From assembly GCA_963969395.1 (NCBI GenBank), contig OZ017804.1:3534001-3598000 (forward strand): a DNA stretch of 64,000 bases, written 5' to 3'. This document shows, in pieces, positions 11,732 to 24,600 of the stretch. This stretch comes from Pseudoscleropodium purum (lineage: Eukaryota > Streptophyta > Bryopsida > Hypnales > Brachytheciaceae). Below the pieces are notes generated by a model, which saw only the letters and a program-made list of their open reading frames with translations, did not search any database and had not been told where the DNA came from. Numbering within the stretch: the first letter of the stretch is position 1; each line of letters starts with the position of its first letter. Both the position numbers and the translations under genes were made by a program.

Positions 11732-14440
11732 TTTACTATCGATGCCTCATTATACTTGAATACAACATCACATAAGTAGAATACTAGTAAGTAGACATTT
11801 CGTAATTTCTTAAATGTGTAGGAGGTGCAATGATGATTCAAATTAGAAATGTGATGTATAATTTAACTTGGTTCAACATGAATACAAACTTTTTGTCACT
11901 TTAGTGTAATTCAAGTTTTGCACCTAGCTTCTTTGTCAAATGCACTAAAACACCATGTTGCAACCCGAATTGAACTTTCTAGAACTTTGAAGGTTTATCA
12001 ACCAATATTGCAATTACACATTAATTACAACTCTTTTTGTGGTTCTTTACATGAGTAGACTCTTAATGTGTGCCAACCACTTAAACAATTGTCAATCACT
12101 CAAACATTGCATAGTTTTCACTACATTAGTATGTAACATGGCATAATTGAATAAACTAACTAGGAGTCACATTTGGACTATATGGACAACTTGAACAATT
12201 GTCAACCACTCAACATTGCATAGTTTTCACTACATTATTATGTAACATAGCATAATTGGATAAACTAGGAGTCACATTTGAATTGCATGGACAATTTTGG
12301 TCTATCTACCTTGCTACATATATTGTAACTTCCTAATAACTTTGTTAGAGAATAAATAATTAAAAGGGTGCCTTAATTTTTGAGAAATTCTTGACTTGGT
12401 TTGCCCTATAAAAATAAGAGTTGCCTAATTCATAGAAATTGAATTTACTCTATACAATCTTCCATTTCTTCTTTGTCAATAATTGTAAAAATGCATTGCA
12501 AATTTTTTTGGCTCCCATTTTGGCTATTTAAAAGCACAACCTCTCACAAACATATCTATCACATGCAAAAAATCCTAACACAAAAAGTAGAGAGTTTAGG
12601 ATTTGAAAGTCAAGACAAGGGTTTAGGTAAATGTAGTTGCCTTTAATGAAAGTAGTGCTTAGCAACCATCTAAAAATTGTAAGAACAACTTGGATGAATG
12701 TCTATCTCAATTTAATTATATTTAAAAACTATTTGAGTTGAATATATTTTTTTGAGTTGCATAACTATTTTTTACACTTTTAATTAATTATTAGGTAGAA
12801 AATTGCCCCAAGTTCTTAGGAAGGTACAATAGTGAGATCCACTAATTCCTAAATGCCCAAGTCTCTTTTTCATGAGACTCCACTAAAAAATGCCATTTCT
12901 TTTGCATTGACTCCAAAAGATGGAAAAATGAATGTTTTGTATAATAAATTGTAGTGACTTGTAATTAACTTGAATGCAAATATGTGATAAAAATCTCATC
13001 AAGTTTGACTACATAAATTGCAAGATATTTGCATTTGAAGTGAGAAGAAAAAGTTTTTTTGGACCCTACTTGACAATTTTAGATGGCTTTGACTATTGCT
13101 TGTGGAAATTTTTGCACTATGGAATTTGAATTTAAAAATATACTAATAGTTGAAGAACATGTCAAGCATATCTCTACCAAATTTTAAAGGTAACAAAGAA
13201 GTGGAACATCTCTAAAAAAGAATTGCAATGCATGTATGTGTAAAGAAATTACAATACTTTAGGTCTTTTTGCAAACAATATTTGCACCTCATACTTTCAA
13301 ATTCAAAGAATTCCAATTGTGGATACCAAAATACATTTTTTACACATAAAAAAGAAGAAATTACCAAAAAAAATCTCAAATTTCTATAAAAATCAGAAGC
13401 ACAATGTAATCAACAAAGTTCCTAATATAATGGGCACAGTTGCAAAACATCCTTCTTTGTTCTTTATGTTGTTCCCATTTGTTTCCATCATTGACAACTT
13501 TGTTTCCCTTGTTCCTCCAACATTCCCAACATTAGAAACTTTGATTTTTTGTTTAGTGTACTAGCTAGTTACCTCTCTAAAAAGTGAAATTTCCATAAGT
13601 TCTTATACCCAACATGCCCCTTTTTCGTAAATTTGAACTAAAGTGCTTATAACTTTTGAACCATGATTTTGGTTTCAATGAAAAATATATATCCATGCAA
13701 AGCTTTTAGTAATCTACACCTTCATAAAAAATTTCAAGAAATCAAACCAAAGATTGAGATGATAAGGACTCGCTCCAAATCTAATTTATTCCATGAAAGG
13801 ATAGTTGGGCATTTAGAGGTTAAAGACATTGTGTTAACAAATAAATGTCAAGTAAATAGTCTAGAAGAAATTTGTGTTAATCTATATGATGTATTTTGTG
13901 TTTTTGTTAAATTTGATACAATTGTGTTAAAAATAATTCAATTTCAATATTATTATACAAATTTGATACAATTGTAGTAATAACATGTGATTACAACATC
14001 TACATACCAAGTGATCTAGAGTGTAATCCCCATTACTATCTAATTGCATATATAGGACATGTTTGCTAATACACAAGTAAAAGCCTAAAGCACCTATTGA
14101 TTTTGTTGTACATTAATCATATAGATAGTCTTATGAACATTTGTAAAGAATTATAAAATTAAAATTATAAATATATTAAATGAAAGACATTGCAAGTATC
14201 TTAATTTTAAAATTTAGGTCACAAGAATTATTTCTTCAAAAAATATTCATAAAAATAGCAAAAGAATTTCATATGAAAATAGATACTTTGATGTCTAAAT
14301 TGTTAGGAAACAATAAAAAAATTTCATAAATTAATTAAAGGACATTCTCAATAACTTGATGAAGATAATAATTCAAACAAAGTAATGATGGAATAGTATT
14401 TGTATATGTTTAGAATTGCATGGACAACATGACAAGAAAT
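11732..14440. other. AT-rich gene-free region
   Basis: Strongly AT-rich sequence with a 110-bp tandem duplication at 12085-12297. Open frames at 13319-13564 and 13663-13977 are lysine/isoleucine/asparagine-rich, have no recognisable motif and are probably chance. No RNA gene seen. Confidence 0.5.
12085..12297. repeat. Tandem duplication, 110-bp unit x2
   Basis: The first unit starts ACAATTGTCAATCACTCAAA at 12085. The second starts ACAATTGTCAACCACTCAAC at 12195 and runs in parallel through the TAGTTTTCACTACATTA and TAGGAGTCACATTTG segments. Only a few substitutions and small indels separate them. Confidence 0.85.
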
Positions 14441-15426
14441 TGGAGGTAAATGTGACTAGGCACATGTGATTGCATATCCGGAATGATTGAAACACTACTG
14501 GTCCCTCTATAATTGCACCAGAATTTTGTAATCTCCAACGTCCTAGTCATTTTGTAGTTGGAGCTGCGACTATGAGATGAACCAACGACAATGTCTATTA
14601 TTCATCCGTAGTTTTCCATAAACAACGATGTCGACCAAAGAATGTAGAAACGACATGGAGAACTCAATTAGGGAAGATGACTTCTTGTCACTCATATGTC
14701 ACTTAAATATGACTCATGTTGACTAATGCACAACTTAGTACTGGATTTAGTGGCTAACTTGGAAAGTGGTGTGATGACATGGTTAGCTCCTTGTTGTGGT
14801 TCAAGGTCGCAAACTTCCTATAGTTACATTACAGTAAGTCAATAACACAAAGTCACGTAGATTAAGTATGGGCACTAGGATGTGACAGGAATACAATTCA
14901 ATTGTTACTTGCAATAGGGTCATGGGCAATTTGTGAAATTTTTTTAGTATCTGCCTATACTTGGACAGGCAAGACCCCACTATGTTGTCGATTGGAATGT
15001 GACTAGCATATTTGTTACAAAAGGAGGAGTGCAATTAAGGGGAGGGAAAAAGAGGGTGGTATATTTTGATAAAATTGTGCAATCTTTATCATAGTTGTAG
15101 AATCATTTTTATATTTTACTAAAACTTCAAAATATGAAATATTAGGAAAGTAATTGCTTCATCATAGTTATAGAAATATTTTTTTTATCCAAATCCCAAA
15201 ATATGAAAAATTAGGAAAATAATTAAAGGATCTTAAAATTACCTTTTAAAAATATTTATCTTTGTATTGTTCAAAATAAATGTATTTGACTTTATGAAAC
15301 TTTCATATATAGATCGTGTAACAAAAGTTGAAATCAAGGAATCCTACAACCTTTTAAAACTTTCATTATTTAGATTTTCTTGATTTAAAATTTGAATTCA
15401 CGAAATTACTTCATAATACTTAATTG

Positions 15427-15446
15427 CCCCCCCCCCCCCCCCCCCC
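15427..15446. repeat. Poly-C run
   Basis: Twenty consecutive C followed by TCCC, in otherwise AT-rich sequence. A mononucleotide slippage tract whose length may be unreliable in an assembly. Confidence 0.9.
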
Positions 15447-16259
15447 TCCCAAAATATACTTTTGTAGAAAATAGTGCATTACAAGAATATTTTAACTTGT
15501 AATAACTAAAATTATTACGATTTAGAAACATTAGTATCACTTATAGTATTAGGATAAATCCTTGTAATGATTTTAATATCTACTAATTTAGTTTTCAATT
15601 TTATATTGATATATTCATGATGTTATTTATTTGGTAAATTGTTACATTAGTAAGTTATTGTGGTATTCAATTTGAATAATTCAACATTATTTTTCAAAAT
15701 AATCAAAGTAGGGCTATTTACTTAGGCTTGAGTTGTTTATTGGACATAATTATCAATAGAGGCATACACTTCATATATGTGTACTCCTACAAACAACTCT
15801 CAGGAGACGAAATGCACATGCATCCCACAAGAAAGACTATTGCATCACTACATTTCAGTCACATTGAAGTCATACAACAAGAAATTGACTTAAAGAAGAC
15901 TGACATGCAACTATATTGTAACTTAGACACTACTAAACAAGCAAATATGAGTAGGATCTCCTTGACCTTTGTGCTTTATGCTATTTGAACAACATTGGCT
16001 TTATAACTTTAGATCTAAAGTTTGAAATCTCAAACAAATTTTTGGAAATGAAAGATTGTTTGTTTTCCCAACTTTTCTTAGTTTCAAGTTTTTTAAAAAG
16101 GTAATAAACCATGCCTAAATGTGGTCTAAAATTTTATTTTAATATAATTCCTATATTTAACATATCCCATATCATTTGTCATACTTCATATCACCCCACT
16201 TATATAAATGTCTTGTCTTTTTCAAGGCATAATATTCACATTAAGTGGCCTTTGAAGCT

Positions 16260-16400
16260 ATTTAACATAGTTGTCAAATATGGTGTATTTTGTATGATAT
16301 ATGATGTATTGTATGTGGTCTATTTTGTATCATGTACTATGTATGATATATTGTGTATGTGCTATGTATGATATATTGTATATGTACTATGTGAGGTCTA
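16260..16400. repeat. Short tandem repeats of a TATGATATATTGTATATG type
   Basis: Imperfect repeats of CTATGTATGATATATTG with ~30-bp and ~40-bp spacing, interspersed with GGTCTATTTTGT. Simple-sequence expansion with no coding potential. Confidence 0.7.
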
Positions 16401-16439
16401 TTTTGTGCAAGGCTAAACTAAGATGGTGATAGATGTAAA

Positions 16440-16933
16440 GTTTGGAATGACTCAATTGTCACTCATATAGAACTACAAAGTGACTTTGCTTCCCAAATTC
16501 CATGATTGAAGAATGACTGCACACATGTCATTCAACACTAATGAAATGCAATTGAAACATGACTATAGAATGACTTCAAAATATCATTGACGTGGAGGTC
16601 CATGTCAGCCGAAATAAGATAAGGTTGTAACTAAAACTTGACTGCAACATGACTATTGATGTTGGATGACGTTAGCGAAATTCACTCAAAAAAGGGGGCA
16701 ACTACCCGTGCTTTTTCTAGAATTTCTTCTTCCATGTCAACGATCTCTCTTCATCCTCATCCATTCAATTTCATCCTCCAAAGTGGATGGTGATATTACA
16801 ATGTCCTAATCACATTTAATGACTTGTCCGAAATGACTGTAGGGCCCCTAGTCACATTCTAGTCACTTTTGTCCAAAATGATTGTTTTGTAGTTGCATTT
16901 TGCAGTCACATTTACCCCCAATTTCTTGTAGTG
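16440..16933. mobile_element. Decayed CACTA-type element, 3' end only
   Basis: The right end ACCCCCAATTTCTTGTAGTG at 16914-16933 is the same terminus as the two complete CACTA copies. Upstream sequence is full of subterminal-type TGACT motifs and a segment (GTCACTTTTGTCCAAAATGA) like their subterminal regions. No matching 5' terminus was found. Related motif-rich sequence at 14450-14720 may be the other half, separated by later insertions, but this is unproven. Confidence 0.65.
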
Positions 16934-16934
16934 C

Positions 16935-18115
16935 AAGAGAATCTTTTTTACAAAAATGTAGAGGCTACAAAATTTGTTCTTTTTAGATTTTTCTTGCATG
17001 GACATTTTTAGATTTTTATTTTTTTTATTAATACTATCTATTTTGGGTGTATCTTTGTAAAATTAAAAAATTATCTTTTGTAGTCATACATACCTATTTA
17101 CATTGAACTCAATTTGCATAGTGAGCATGCCCCTCTATATGTGCTGAAGGTGACAATGTAGACTAACAAGTTAGACATTCATTACCTTCTATACATATTG
17201 AAGGTTATAGTATAGGGTGACAATGTACATTGGCAATGTGGGCTAATATGTTAGGTACCTATTATTCTCCCTAATGCAAATTTGTGGTAGGCCAAACTTT
17301 TAAATTAGTTTCCTTCAAGGTTGACAAGGTGTCTGGATGTTTGACGCAAATTCTAGATCCATAGTATCCTGTAACATTTGCAAATTTTTTTTTTGTAGTA
17401 TGCTCCATCTATTTGCTAGCCTCGTCTGTAAGATCTGACGGTCTAGATTTTTTTGGTGGACAAGGTGGATAGCGTTGTTGGAAGGTGGATGGCAAAAAAA
17501 AAAATTTTGCCATCTGCCTTCCAATAGCAATTCAAATGCTACAAATATTGGGTTTAACGTCCAAATTTTGGATATGATTTTGCCTAGGACGTTCCAATTT
17601 GTCAAACCTACTTTCTTTTGTATAGAGGGTCAAATCCTACCCCTTTCTTTCACAAAAATGTAAATGAAGAACAAATATTAGTTTTCTTGAACAATTTGAG
17701 TTTTCAATGAAAGTGATAAGAAAAATCCTTCAAAGAATATTTGACAATACAATTATACATTCTCAATGAATAAAGAACTACAATGCTTCAAATTTTCATA
17801 AAAATATTGGTCTTTTTTAAATAAATGAATGTATACAAATATCATCCATAATTTGGTCAATTCATACACACCCACACATAAAGATAGTTTCATCAATCAA
17901 GTGAAGATGACTTTTTCTTGTATCCAAATCCAAAAAAATTCTCAAACCGATTTTTCTTCTAAAAACAATACAACAAATTTTGGAGGGAATATTTGATGAC
18001 CATATTCCTACATTCCCAATTGATGAAATCATTGGTACAATAGTTCAAGATGATACTATTTTTTTTAGATGGATGTGTAGATTGTAGGATGAAGAATTAA
18101 ACTTATAAATTTTAC
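16935..18115 (+). repeat. Dispersed ~1.2 kb repeat C, copy 1
   Basis: It aligns in the same orientation with 19000-20195. Shared anchors include AATTTGC(A/C)TAGTGAGCATG, GTATAGA(A/G)G(A/G)TCAAATCCT and the ending TGTAGGATGA(A/G)GAATTA. It carries the hAT-type insertion at 17316-17610, which is absent from copy 2. It starts directly after the CACTA terminus at 16933. No coding function seen. Confidence 0.75.
17316..17610. mobile_element. Small hAT-type insertion (~295 bp) inside repeat C
   Basis: The left end is CAAGGTTGACAAGGTG and the right end, inverted, is TAGGTTTGACAAATTGG. The left end matches the terminus CAAGGTTGAC of the 2.9 kb hAT element at 32684. The corresponding position in repeat C copy 2 (~19660) lacks this segment. 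The 8 bases on each side (GTTTCCTT and CTTTCTTT) are an imperfect target duplication. It contains a strong internal hairpin at 17479-17524. Confidence 0.55.
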
Positions 18116-18999
18116 AAGAAATTGAAAATTGCTAATTTCAATGGTGAGAATGGATATCTATATTTTACTAGCCACATTGTCTACAAAATAAAACCCCTCA
18201 CAATTTTCACCTCCTTACTTAGAATAGAATGATTATGGTGTTTTGGAGTAAGTATCAATCTATACAATCCAATGAAATTAATTAAAAAAATTAGAGTTTT
18301 TTCTAATTGCCTAATTTGACTTCTAAATCAAAAAACTTTTTTTACTTTTGGAATGACCTTAAACAACGATTTATACATAGATTAGGATGATTATCATCCA
18401 TCATAAAAATTTAATGTAAAAATTTCATCTAATGATGTCAACATAACCTACGTAAGTTTTGAAACCCCCTCAAAAGTAGGCTCTTTAGTCTTTTGGAGGT
18501 CTAACCTAAAAATATAAAGGTTGATCAACTTAGATTGTATTCTATTTAAATTCTTTTAATAATTCCAAAACTTCAATAAATTACTGAAATTGCAAGATTT
18601 ATATGCTAGAATTCAAATTTCAAATTATAATTAATTACATTTCCTCAAAAAACTAACTAACATATTGTCCAATGATAGACATCTAAAATTGTATAATATA
18701 GAAACTCTAATTGAATTAAAAATGATGTTTGATTATTTAATCATGGAATTAGTCTTTAATTTCTTTATGGGCCTAATAATAATCTGCATTTTCAAAATTA
18801 TGAAGATTTTATGTATAATGTAACTTTAAAGAATAATTTAATGATGGTTTCCAACAAAAGTTGTAAAATATGATGTATAAATTACATCCATATAGTTGTG
18901 TACACTACTATACTAACTAATATATTTCAATATATTTTAAAACCATACATTGAAAAATCTTTCTAAAATTCTGTTTAAGATTAAACATGTGTAATTTTA
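18116..18999. other. AT-rich spacer
   Basis: AT-rich sequence between the two copies of repeat C. I see no frame, RNA gene or clear repeat. Confidence 0.5.
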
Positions 19000-20195
19000 A
19001 CAAAAAAAATTTCTTTAAGTTTTAAATTTTATATTCTAATTATAAAAATGCTTTTAGATTCTTATTTTATTTATGTATTCAAGTTATTTTTGGCATGTCT
19101 TTGTAAAATCTAAAATATCATCTAAAATATTTGTGGTCAAACATACCTATTCCTATTGAACTACAATTTGCCTAGTGAGCATGATCCTTTGTATGTGTTG
19201 AGGGTGATGATGTAGATTGACAAATTAGGTGTCCATCATCCTTTACATATACAAAGGGTGACAATATGGGTTGGTAGTGTGGGCTAACATATTAGGTACC
19301 TATCACCCTCTGCACATGTAGGAGGGGTTAGGCCAAATTATTTAGTTTCCTTAGTGTGGGTTGACAACCTAGGGCCTATCACCCTTTGCACATGTAGAAG
19401 GGATTAGGCCAAATTATTTAGTTTCATTTGTGTAGACTGGTAGAATAGGTATCTATTACCCTTCACACATGTAGAAGGTAGTAGGTCAAACTAATTAGTT
19501 TCTTTTGTGCAAGTTGATAGGTTAGATACCCATCACTCTCTATACATGTAGAAGGTGGTAGGTCAAACTATTTAGTTTCTTTTGTGTAGGCTAACATGTT
19601 AGGTACCTATCACCCTCTGCACGTGTAAAAGGTGTCAAATTAGACTATTTAATTTTTTTTTTTTGTATAGAAGATCAAATCCTCCCTCCCTACCTTTCAT
19701 AGAAATGTTGATGAAAAACAAATAATAGTTTTCTTAAACAATTTCATTTTCATTGAAAGCAATTTTAAAAAATCCTTGAAAGAATATTTGAAGATACACT
19801 CCTACTTCTCAATGCATGTATTACTACAAGGTTGTAAAATTTCATAAAAATATTGTGTTTTTGTAGATAAATGAATAAACATAGAATTTCATAAAAAAAA
19901 TATTGCTCTTTTGTAGATAAAGGAACAAATGCAAAATTTCATCCAAAATTTGAATGATTCATATACACCCATAGATGAAGATATAGGTTCATCACTCTTC
20001 TGAAGATTGCTTTCTACACCACCCAAAATAAATGTACCCAAATCCAATGTTTTCATTGAATCAATTTTTTCCTAAAAACAGCTCAATGATTTGTTGATAG
20101 AATAATTGATGATCATATTCCTACATTTTCAATGGACGACCCTGCTTTTTTTTCCACATGAATGTACAGACTGTAGGATGAGGAATTACAACTTC
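19000..20195 (+). repeat. Dispersed ~1.2 kb repeat C, copy 2
   Basis: Same-orientation relative of 16935-18115. It differs mainly by expansion of an internal 77-bp tandem array (19160-19640) and by lacking the hAT-type insertion. It ends near the promoter region of the PARP-E2 gene. Confidence 0.75.
19160..19640. repeat. Tandem array, ~77-bp unit, about six copies
   Basis: Each unit carries a ...CACATGTAGAAGG... core followed by AGTTTCTTTTGTGTAGG and GGTACCTATCACCC variants. The cores fall near 19243, 19311, 19389, 19465, 19543 and 19619, a spacing of 76-78 bp. Copy 1 of repeat C has only one or two such units, so the array expanded after duplication. Confidence 0.8.
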
Positions 20196-21673
20196 GTCCA
20201 CATCCATGGATGAACACGGATGAAGATCGAGTCACCCCAAATAAAGGAAATGAAAAAGAGAACAGACAACTGAAACTCCTGTAAGTTACTACTCGAGAAC
20301 ATCAAGCACTTCAACAAGCGAACCGTGTTCCATTTTCGTCGCATGCGCTTCCTTCGTGTGCCTCCAAACCTCTGGCTACAGACTTCTGTCGGTATGTTCA
20401 TTGCACCACCAAACTTGTGTCCTCCTTTTTGTGCTTCTAGAATACAAAATTTCTCCATAGCTAATAAGTTTACTCATCCTTTTCCTCTCCGCCTCTTCAA
20501 CAACAACAGAACACGCTATTAGAACTGGCAATTTTTCATTTTCATTTTCGTTTAGAGCTAAGGTAGCTTTTGTTGCAAAATTTTTGGAGCTTCACATCGT
20601 TGTTACGTCCGTCGAGCCATAATTGTGCCCCCTGTCGATCTGTTCAGTTCGATCCCTGAGAGAATTTCGCTGTTTTCAAGGTTTTGATTTTGTTTTCGGG
20701 TTAATTGTGGTCCTGCCGTTTTTGGCGTTTCGCGCAAGGTGCACGATTTGGTCGACAAAGTCAGCTGGCGACTCTGTCTGGTTCCGCCTTTGAATTCACG
20801 CTGCGGCTGTAGTTTAGAATTTTCAATTGGTGCTTCATTTGTCGCCATCGGGGCCTTGGGGGGGGGGGAGGGGGTTTCGTTGGGTTGGTTTTATCGCCAT
20901 AGCTGCTTCTTCGTGAAAATATCGATTGGGAGAATTGGGAGGGGGTATTTTTTGTTGTTGTGAGGGACAGACATACTAGAGTAATAATGCGGTAATGCCG
21001 ATGGGATCGATGGAGTCCAATGCAACGATCGGAGGCTTTGGTTGTGTCGGCGTTTGGGAATTTGTGTGAGCGTGCGTGCATGTGTGAGAGAGATAGTAGG
21101 GTTTCGGTGTTAGTAAGTTTTCTGATTTCGGGGTTACTTTGCAACAGACTAGAATTTCAATTGTAACGTGGAACTCTTTTGTTGGAACCTTGCCACCAGC
21201 TTGACGCCATGATCGGAGATCCTGAAGGGGACCGTTCTTGGAGGTTAAGCGCGCGCCCCAGCTCGAGGTAGCGCGCAATTGACATTCCATGTGCTCTTGC
21301 ACTCACATTATTGTAAGCAGCATTGTGCTTCATTTTGTTGAACTTTCATGATATACTGTTTCTTTTACTCTCCATAATTATGTACTCGTAAGCCTACTTC
21401 TGTGGAGGTCGCATGGATATACAGAGCGCACTGTTATATCTGATAATCTTGTTTTTCTTCAGCATAGTTCTTCTTTTCCTACCCTTGATCGAATAAACGA
21501 GATCCAGTGAGGTTATGTCCAATAACGTGGCGCTACTTTCATGTTACGTTTCATGATGTCTATGTATACTAAGGTTTGACTATTCCTATTGTGACTTTTT
21601 CTATTGTGGCATTTTCTAGTGAGCGCTTTCAAGACTCATTTCCTACCTTCGGAAAGCCGTTTCAGTTGCAGAC
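20196..21673 (+). promoter_or_regulatory. Upstream region and probable 5' UTR of the PARP-E2 gene
   Basis: Composition changes from AT desert to balanced sequence here, ahead of the gene. A G-rich run lies at 20861-20875. A donor-like GTAAGC at 21311 and an acceptor-like TTTCAGTTGCAG ending at 21671, two bases before the ATG, suggest a 5' UTR intron; this is inference. The short open frames in this stretch have no recognisable domains. Confidence 0.45.
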
Positions 21674-24600
21674 ATGGCCACAACGAGCACAGTGGTGGAG
21701 TATCATGTCTGGGCGAGCGGCAAGGAAAGTTCTCTCTCAGCCCTCTCTGTGGAGCTCGAAGAAGCTTCAGAGACTTATTTACAGCTCCTTGTGAAGGGCG
21801 GAAAGCTTCAGATTATCATACCATCAACATATCACTTAAACGATGCAACCCTCGACTCTACCGAAGTCTTTCTGGTGCTGACGATGACTGATACCAGCGG
21901 CAAGATGGAGGTTTCCATGTCGGCTCTGAACGAAAAACTTGAGCAGATGACTGTGAGACCCCATGCGCTTCACCAAGTGTTAGACTTGCTTCTCGCAGCT
22001 CTGCAAAAGCTGCACGCTCACAGTGGCTCCAAGCGCAAGTTTGATGATGAGGTGGATGAGGACCCAGTTTCAGATTGGGGAGACGAGGGGGAGGAAGAAG
22101 AAGAAGAAGCTTGCAATTCAGAGGAGGACTATCACAGTGATGATGAAGATCAAGTGGACTTCTCCTGTTACGACATCGCCATGGGTGAGACTGCTGCTTT
22201 GTGTTCCACAGAGTATGAAACTCGCGAACGAGGCTACTTGCATGCATTAGCAGAGGACGCAAGGACGAAGTGTGAGGATGTTCACATGAGGGAGCCTATT
22301 GATCTTCTCAATCCGTTGATGTGGTTCCGCGTTGCCTCGAAGCCCATGTTGTTAACAGTCGAGCTCCAGTTTGAAGTTGCAGGCATGATTGATGAACGCA
22401 TTGCAGCTGGACTTGGACTCACACTGAATGAGCCCGTGTCCCTAAACCTGGAGTTTTCCAAACTTGCTTGGTCAGAGAGCAGCTTTCGATCGGAGAAGCT
22501 GCCGAAGTTCGAACGGGTGTCGGTTAGCCAAAGTGTGCTTGTAAGCAATGAGCTTCCGGAGAAGGATCCAGACGACGTTGATGTGTTCCTTGAGTCTTCA
22601 AGTACTAGCAACCGTCACCACAGCTTCGGCTTGGAGGTTCTCTTCCCCGAGCTCACTGCGATGTTCTTCGCAGACTTGAATGAGGAGACACCGCAAGACG
22701 GCGTGCACTTGGAGGGACTGGAGTATGATAAGTTGAATAACAAGAACCCGTTCATTTGCCTTGCACTTTTCATTTCCTTGCAGCTGCGTTCGCTCCCTGG
22801 CTGGTGTCTAGTTTGCAAAAAGAAGCTGCCGTTTTCAGTCACCCGCATGCGGACCTGTGATCAAGACCTGTGTCTGCACCAGTTCGAGGAGCTTGGGTTG
22901 GGAGTTTCGGTGCTTGATGAAGTCCTAAGTAATCCGACTTTGGTGGAGTTGGACATGTCGCTTGCTTTTTCAGCTGTGGAGTCTTCCAGGGATGTTTTTG
23001 AGCCCTTTCCGGGGTTCTTGCTGGTAAAGGAGCAGATGCGAGGGCGCAGTGGGTGGTTTAGCAACAGAGTCGAACACCAGGAACCGAACCAAATACCTCC
23101 ATCTCGTCTCCCATCATCTGGAGAGATTTTGTATCAGCCCATGACCGAGGGACGGAAGAACAAGATGACTATAACCCTGAAGGAGGTCATTGAACATATT
23201 CCTGCCGTAGCGGACCTCCAGAAGTGCACTACGGAGACCGCTTTGAAAAAGGCTTTGACTCGGGCCTGGTTCATGTACAAAAACATGCCTAAACTGGACT
23301 ACTACACTGCGACCCCCTCATGGGCGAGTGCCAAGGCGGCTCAGGAGTGGAAGAAGGAGTCTCAGCTGCCTTACAACGTAGCCCGTTTCATCCTCATGAC
23401 AAACAGGCTCTCCCTATCGGAACTTGGCCCAGAACACGAGGTTCTTAAACCAGCCCACGACGAGAAAAGCCTGACCTTATATCAGTTCGTGGTGCTTCAC
23501 GACACCCCAGAGAGAGAGGCTTACTTTTCTCAGCAGCGAGAAGCCCAAGGCTCCTTCTTTGCTTTCCACGGCAGCAGTGCCGAGAATTGGTACTCTATTC
23601 TCAGAAATGGCCTTCGCAGTATGAGCAACACGACATACATGTCTACAGGAGCTGCGTATGGGGAAGGGATCTACTTGGCCACGGACCTCGGGACTTCCAT
23701 GGCGTATGCAAGAGGAGTGGGTTCCTCGTGGCCACATGGGAGGCTCAAGAGCGGTTTTCAGTGTGTGGCAATCTGTGAAGTGATTAATAACAGCCCGCGC
23801 CCGAACGCTGGTTCTCGTAATTTTGTGAATAACATTCTCGTTGTGCCTCGGGAGAAGGAACAGGACGTGTCTATAAGGTACCTGCTGGTGTTCAGGGACA
23901 ACTTTTATGGATCGGGGAGTCGTCCCATTCACATCAAGGGGCATAAGTTGTCAGGGCAGTCGAAGCTCGACTTGCTGGAGCATTACCAGATGCAGAAGAA
24001 GGCCCAGGAGGAAGCCCAAAGGTTTGGTGAACTCGTTCGGATGTCCACTCGCAGCAGGGCCATGACTTTCCGTACCCAACATCAACAGCAGGCTCCCACA
24101 ACAAGCTCCAGTACTGTGGCACTGTCCAATTCTTCTTTGAAGAGGGAATTTCCAGTTGTTGCAGATCCACTACCACCAAAACCGAAGAGACAGAAAGCTG
24201 CAGTGGAGGCCAGCTCCCTGGCCGTTACAAAGCCCGTGACGACGAACTCCAAGCCCAGTTCAGGTTTAGGTTCCCGGGCAGTGATGCAGGAGTTTCAATC
24301 CTTGATGAGGTCCATCAAAAACACACTTCCCATTGCTTCCTGTATTGAGAACAATGAGCCTGCGCCTGTGCTTTCGGGAACCACCGTCACACTCCCTGAC
24401 GAAGAAGGGGACCTCTCTTTATGGCGAATAGCGCTCCACCCATATTTATTGAAGGAAAGCAAGGCGCTGTACGACGACTTCCACGAGCTCCAGAGGCTGA
24501 ACAAGAATGCGCAGGAGGATCATGTGCCCGTGGTGCTGGAGGTCAAGTTCCCCACCACGTTCCCGTTCGCCCCTCCATTTGTGCGCGTGTTGTCGCCCAG

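Noticed and set aside
13663..13977. 104-codon frame in the AT desert
   Set aside because: Lysine/isoleucine/asparagine-rich composition expected from AT-rich DNA, no motif, no promoter context.
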